Assembly: GCA_030704615.1 (NCBI GenBank)
Contig: CM060734.1
Span: 54,888,042 to 54,948,041, forward strand
From: Takakia lepidozioides
Taxonomy: Eukaryota; Streptophyta; Takakiopsida; Takakiales; Takakiaceae
Direction: 5' to 3'
DNA: 60,000 bases
This document shows, piece by piece, positions 55,630-60,000 of this stretch; position 1 is the stretch's first letter; each line of letters opens with the position of its first letter. Position numbers and translations under genes: made by a program. The notes under the pieces are model-generated. The model was given only the letters and a program-made list of their open reading frames with translations. It was not told where the DNA came from and did not search any database.

Positions 55630-56508
55630 TCATTTGAAATAAAGTAAGTCATCTTTGAACTCGAAGTCGTTTGTAACATGTGGATTGTCTCGAGGTCGAT
55701 TTAGTTGACTTCGTAGTATCGTAGCAAATTGGTCACTCTTCAGTGCTTCCTGAATCTCCTTTATGATCTCCGCATCGTCATAGGTGGACATGGATAGCAT
55801 ATTCAATTGGAGATTTGGTGGTTTCAAGATGATGGATTTCTGTTGGTCAAAAGCTGCATCCCCTTCCTTTGGCGCAAGATACGATCGTCGAGAAAGAGCA
55901 TCTGGTTTTCCTTGAAGATGTCCAGGACGGTAGGTAATAATAAAATCAAACCTTGCTAGTGACATACTTCATCTTGCTTGACGTCGATTCAAAACATGAG
56001 CACTCATAAAATACTCGAGGTTTTTGTGATCGGTATAGATAGTGACCTGATGTTGAGCTCCCTCCAATAGATGACGCCACTCTTCAAAAGCATCGATAAT
56101 CGCTAGAAATTCTTTGTCATGGATTTCATAATTGATCTCCGTAGCGGAAAATTTGCGAGAACGAAAACCAACAGGGTGAAGTCGGCCATCTGTACCGTAT
56201 TGAGATAGTACCGCGTCAAGTGCAAAGTCCGATGCATCTGCTTCCAAAAAGAATGGTTTAGATGGGTCTGCATGTACCAGTATTGGAGCCGTTGTAAATG
56301 CCTGCTGCAGCCTTTCAAATGTTTGGTCGGCCTTCTCGTCCCATACAAAGTTGTCCTTCCCTGTGAGTTGTGTCATTGGTGCAGCAATTTTGGAGTAGTC
56401 CTGGATGAAGATTCTATAGAAATTTGCAAATCCTAGAAAACATTGTACATCTCGGACCGAAGTTGGTTTAACCCACTCGATGATGGTTTGCATTTCCTTC
56501 TGATCCAT
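55630..56508 (-). pseudogene. RNase H and connection domain of copy C
   Basis: Two frames separated by a TGA (where Trp is expected, after RRQAR). The first holds the RT thumb (CFLGFANFYRIFIQDYSKIA) and RNase H ([48 protein letters not shown]); the second begins [19 protein letters not shown]. It is less damaged than copy A. Confidence 0.8.
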
Positions 56509-56699
56509 AAAAACTCATTTGTCGGAAATAATGTAGCCCAAAAATTCGACTTCAGATTGGTGGAAAAGACATTTTTCCAACTTGGCATATAGTCATTTTT
56601 TCCCTCAATTTATCAAGGACAAGGCGTACATGGTGACCATTTCCGCAAATGTGTCTTCCATCTTAACTAACTAAGGAACAAACTTTAGTCTCGCTAAAC

Positions 56700-57333
56700 T
56701 GTCAAGGACGAGAACATGACTGAAGACAAACAAGATATAAGACTAGAGGTACAAGGCTAGACAAGAAGTCAAGGTCGGCGTGGCCGAATGCACGATGAGT
56801 AAATATGAATCAAGACGATCTTTATAACAATGAGTAAATATGAATCAAGACGATCTTTATAACAATGAACAAGAGTACAAGATATTGGAACATGACTTGA
56901 ATACTGGAATGCTGGAAACTGGACTGGAGTACCAGATACTGGAAACTGGGCTAGAACACTGGGAACTGGAAACAAGAGTAGCTTGAACTGGTGTTGGCGA
57001 GACTGAAGAGTGTCCAGTCTCGCCTCCTATATATACTGGCTACTAAGAAGCTTCCCCTATGGAGGTTTCTTGCTGGAGAAGTTTCCAAGATTAAACAAAG
57101 GTTTCTTGATGGAGAAGCTTCCTTAAACAAATGAGGTATCTTGATGGAGAAGCTTCCTCCAAATGAAGCTTCATGAGTAGTTTCCCAAGTTATTCTTGGT
57201 AATTTGGTAAACTCCCGGTAACTTGGTAAGTAATGGTAAATCGTGGTAGATCATGGTAAATCTCGGTAAGTCATGGTAATTTCTGGTATGGTATTTACTC
57301 ATGATAAGTTCTTTATGGGCTATGTCCGTGACA
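56700..57333 (-). repeat. LTR of gypsy copy C
   Basis: 634 bp on the minus strand with TGTCACGG and CCTTGACA ends. It contains a 36-bp tandem duplication (56798-56867, gagtaaatatgaatcaagac twice). The adjoining PBS complement at 56687-56697 reads AGTCTCGCTAA, one base different from copy A. Confidence 0.85.
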
Positions 57334-58740
57334 ACACCCTCGAGTTTTCTTATTTTTCCGCGCTTGATTGTATCTGTAGGCACAGCTTCATGTTGTGCAG
57401 AATGTGATCGTCCTCCTCCATACACAACCTAAATTTATGGATTTCAAATTTGAGATGTTGGCTTTCACTACAATGGTTTCCGCGACTTCTGCAGTGGCCA
57501 CTAGCTTCAGCCACCACGTTTGATGATCGCATACGGCTACACACTCCAGTCGCAGCAAAAAAACGAGCCAGACAAATGGAATCACAAGCAATTGCAGTGT
57601 TTCAGGAACATGTTTTTATTTCAACAATCACTGTCAAAGTCAATTAGGTTCAAATTTTTGGGTCATTTTTTGGTCCGTGGTATATTAAACCCCGTTCTAT
57701 TCATTGGTGGGATCAATTTGCACAGACTGTAGCATATATCAGGGGACCTTGATTGTTTTGTTTGTTTCTACCTTGGTCATACCGTCTCAAAGTATTTGTG
57801 TGTTTCTCTTAATTAGAGCTTCTATGTTGTTGATAAGCCCCTCAGGTTTTACAGTGGCAGGCATCATATATCCAATCCTCAATCTTTACAAGACACTTTC
57901 TACAAACGTACTCATTAACATTCAAAGTCCGCCATAGTGCTGATGCCCAAATCCACCATGCAGCCAAAATGCTCAATGGTAGGGGTGAGGCCATAAACAA
58001 GGCTCATGGAATCAGAGTAGTGGTGGTCTTCATCTACTCGACCCATATGACTAGTGCATCCAAAATTTTGCATATATACAAGTGTGTTCCTGAGGAGGAT
58101 ATTTGGCACAATCTCAGCTATAATGACATGTTTGCCCTTTACAAGAGCTCCAACGTTGGCACGTGTACTGAGCCTGCAAATGAACGAGATGGAATTCTTG
58201 GGTGATCGTAGTAATAACTCCCTCAAAGCTACATGTATAACTCTCAAAGACGACACATGAAATAATGAACCATCACAACCCAAAAATGGGCTTTCTTGCG
58301 ATATTATGTAAATTTTGTGGTTTCTTAACCCCTAAGCGACGAAACCTGTTTTTTGGATTTTGGGACAAAACCAGGACCCACCCTCATACGTCAGCCTGTA
58401 GCTAGCTGCCTACCCCGGTTCGTCCACGTGGATAATCCATACAAAGTTATACCTACCTACCAGATGCCCAAACACCCCAAATTTCGGGAGATTCCACCGT
58501 TTTGTTTGAGAGATTATAATAATTGAAAATAGTGTATTTTTTGGAAAATAATTTAAAAAAACCAAAACTTCATGTTTGACCAAGCAAAAAATCAATGTTG
58601 CAAAATTTTGCTGGGAGAAAAAATGCCATATTCTAGTGTAGTGCTGCATCCCAAACCCTCATACCAAATTTTAGGTGAGTCTGCCAAAAATTTTGGGAGG
58701 TGCTTTGTATGTGAAATCTCGGGGGTTAATTATCTGACTT
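57334..58740. other. No supported gene; TTAA-CCCC terminus at 58325
   Basis: Frames at 57699-57937, 57915-58283 (minus) and 57969-58205 (plus) show no domain I know. TTAA at 58325-58328 is followed by CCCCTAAGCGACG, similar to the ends of the element at 3274. A CGGGGGTTAA string near 58719 could be the other end of a ~0.4-kb relative, but the inner bases do not match well. Confidence 0.35.
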
Positions 58741-59170
58741 GTTGTTCAAGTTTCTGGACGTTCAGGTACTCAAATGGGCATATGTTCTTGCCAATTGTGG
58801 TGTGCTATGGCTTGACATATTTCTAACAACTAGTGTGATCAAGTTCTGGTGGCCTACTGATATCTGGGGTTGTGGTCTGGCCCCCAATAGATCAGCACTT
58901 ATTGTTCAAGTTTCCGGACGTTCAACTACTTTGATGGGCCTATCTTCTTGCCAATTCCTCCATTTGTGGTGTGCTATGGCTTGGCACATTTCTAACAACT
59001 AGTGTGATAAATACATGGTGGCCTCCAGAGCTTTGGAGTTTTTTTTAAAGGGGTTGTGGTGTCCCCCAACAGATCTACACTTGTTGTTCAAGTTTTCGGA
59101 CGTGTAGGTACTCAAATGAGTCTATCTTCTTGTCAACTGCTCCAGTTTGGGTGGGCTATGGCTTGGTTAT
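58741..59170 (+). repeat. Three tandem units of about 160-182 bp
   Basis: Units start at 58741, 58901 and 59083 with ttgttcaagtttcnggacgt. They share tcttcttgccaa, gtgctatggcttg and tctaacaactagtgtgat. The third unit is partial. Satellite-like; no coding content. Confidence 0.8.
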
Positions 59171-59526
59171 TATTGATGGGAGCGATGCACTAATCGGGAT
59201 GACTGATATGCACATCTTCAAGTTCTATGTGGATTGTGACTGTTGGCTTGTAATGAAGTATAAGAAATGTGTAACCAACGCTGACTGGCTTCCGAAGTAG
59301 GGTGCTTTCAAAATGTGGAAGGTTGGTGAGGACGGAAGGTAGACTCCCCTGCTATCCCAGGGGTGCTGGAACTTGTTCCACTGCAGTCTATTTGGGGAAT
59401 AAAGCCAGATGTCAGGGAGAAAAATGCCAGTATTGTAAATGACCTTTCGAAGTACCGCGAATTCTGGTGACTTGGAATGGATCTCAACATGAACTACGGA
59501 AATATCATGAAGAATTATGATGAGTA

Positions 59527-59913
59527 TTGGAAGGATGTTCTACTTTGCTTGTGCCAAATGACAAGCTAGATGAGGGGTATTGGCCTTCGACTCGCTGGAA
59601 AGATAACCATGACAAAAATGGGATTAGGGTTGAATATCAGAGTGAGGAAGAGTCAGAGGATGAAGATTGCAACCAGCTGGATCCATATTGTGGGCCAAAG
59701 AGTCAGAGACCTAAAGAGCTGATGAACCCATTCAAAGATATTGAAATTGAAAACTTCGTACTTGTTCAACAATCAGACACAGAGACATATTCAGTTTGGA
59801 TGGGTGTGGCAATCTCAGATGTTGTTCATGACCGTTCAAATGAGAAATATCGGCAAATCCTTCTAGAGTGGTGGAGACCTAAATGTGATGCAGCGGAGGA
59901 CGTAGAGGTATAG
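59527..59913 (+). CDS. Hypothetical acidic protein, possibly one exon
   Basis: 128 residues from ATG 59527. An acidic run (EYQSEEESEDEDCNQLD) is followed by an ordered segment: NFVLVQQSDTETYSVWMGVAIS, then YRQILLEWWRPK. The pattern of a short beta-rich segment after an acidic linker recalls DNA-transposon-associated or chromatin-adaptor proteins, but I cannot name a family. Sequence upstream (59160-59500) contains further short matching-style frames (for example SDALIGMTDMH on the plus strand), so the gene may be longer, spliced or decayed. The frame ends at TAG 59911-59913, and sequence to the window end stays partly open in other frames. Confidence 0.4.
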   Translation: MEGCSTLLVPNDKLDEGYWPSTRWKDNHDKNGIRVEYQSEEESEDEDCNQLDPYCGPKSQRPKELMNPFKDIEIENFVLVQQSDTETYSVWMGVAISDVVHDRSNEKYRQILLEWWRPKCDAAEDVEV

Positions 59914-60000
59914 AAACTGTTGGGACAAAGTTTGGGAGTTCAATGAATCTGATCCACCAAAATGGATACATACGAACAGTATGGTGTTGACAATGCGTCC

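Larger units (their letters stand above)
55396..57333 (-). mobile_element. Ty3/gypsy copy C, minus strand, with internal deletion
   Basis: Reading on the minus strand: LTR (57333-56700), PBS, short leader, then a jump near 56640 straight into the RT thumb, RNase H (56508-55969), the spacer to integrase (55965-55630) and the first part of integrase, ending at 55396 inside the sequence that corresponds to 47980 in copy A. Everything from gag to the RT palm is gone. The RNase H region is open and retains SQYG, FEEWRHLLEG and GKPDALSRRSYL where copy A has stops. Confidence 0.82.

Noticed and set aside
58325-58728. A ~400-bp TTAA-flanked relative of the element at 3274
   Set aside because: The left end matches in the first seven bases, but the putative right end (CGGGGG before TTAA) does not match beyond the C/G run.

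Overview
The window looks like nuclear DNA of a streptophyte plant, most probably a non-seed plant (bryophyte, lycophyte or fern). The basis is intron-bearing plant-type UDP-glycosyltransferases with a PSPG box, degenerate pentatricopeptide-repeat (PPR) sequence, and a chromodomain Ty3/gypsy family with a fungal/Tcn1-like look. Genes are sparse and most of the 60 kb is decayed transposable elements. The taxon is an inference; I cannot run a search.

Layout. 1-3.27 kb: a short tandem duplication and otherwise no recognisable gene. 3.27-5.77 kb: a 2.49-kb TTAA-flanked element with 15-bp perfect inverted ends, carrying a broken RING-H2 gene. 5.8-19.15 kb: a UGT cluster with two apparently intact three-exon genes (7045-9332 and 16014-18301) and a truncated pseudogene between them (10244-11804). 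Two copies share an insertion with a tRNA-like core that the third lacks. 19,155-30,614: an 11.46-kb Mutator-like (MULE) element inserted behind the third UGT, with ~0.77-0.80-kb C-rich terminal inverted repeats, a broken transposase (DDE plus SWIM zinc finger), a broken Ulp1/C48-like cysteine protease gene and an unidentified minus-strand coding remnant. 30.6-31.7 kb: the sequence that followed the third UGT before the insertion, with a ~205-bp internal inversion.

33.0-34.6 kb: PPR pseudogene repeats on the minus strand. 36.3-38.6 kb: a retroelement remnant with three small, apparently related ORFs ahead of a gag with three zinc knuckles. 38.6-39.6 kb: AGTGGTT-rich repeats. 40.3-41.4 kb: a ~547-bp tandem duplication. 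42.2-44.0 kb: a LINE remnant cut by a gypsy LTR. 44.0-57.3 kb: three copies (A, B, C) of one chromodomain gypsy family, all rearranged. The remainder is satellite-like repeats and one acidic hypothetical ORF.

The strongest candidates for something new are: (1) the gypsy family, whose primer-binding site is complementary to the predicted 5' end of its own transcript (Tf1-type self-priming) and which has an extra ORF with its own TATA-like box between the chromodomain and the 3' LTR; (2) the MULE with its GATCCCC/CACGTG modular ends, GGGGATCA-rich introns and Ulp1 partner; (3) the three small paralogous ORFs ahead of a gag; (4) the UGT cluster, where TIR sequence left at a duplication joint gives the order of events.
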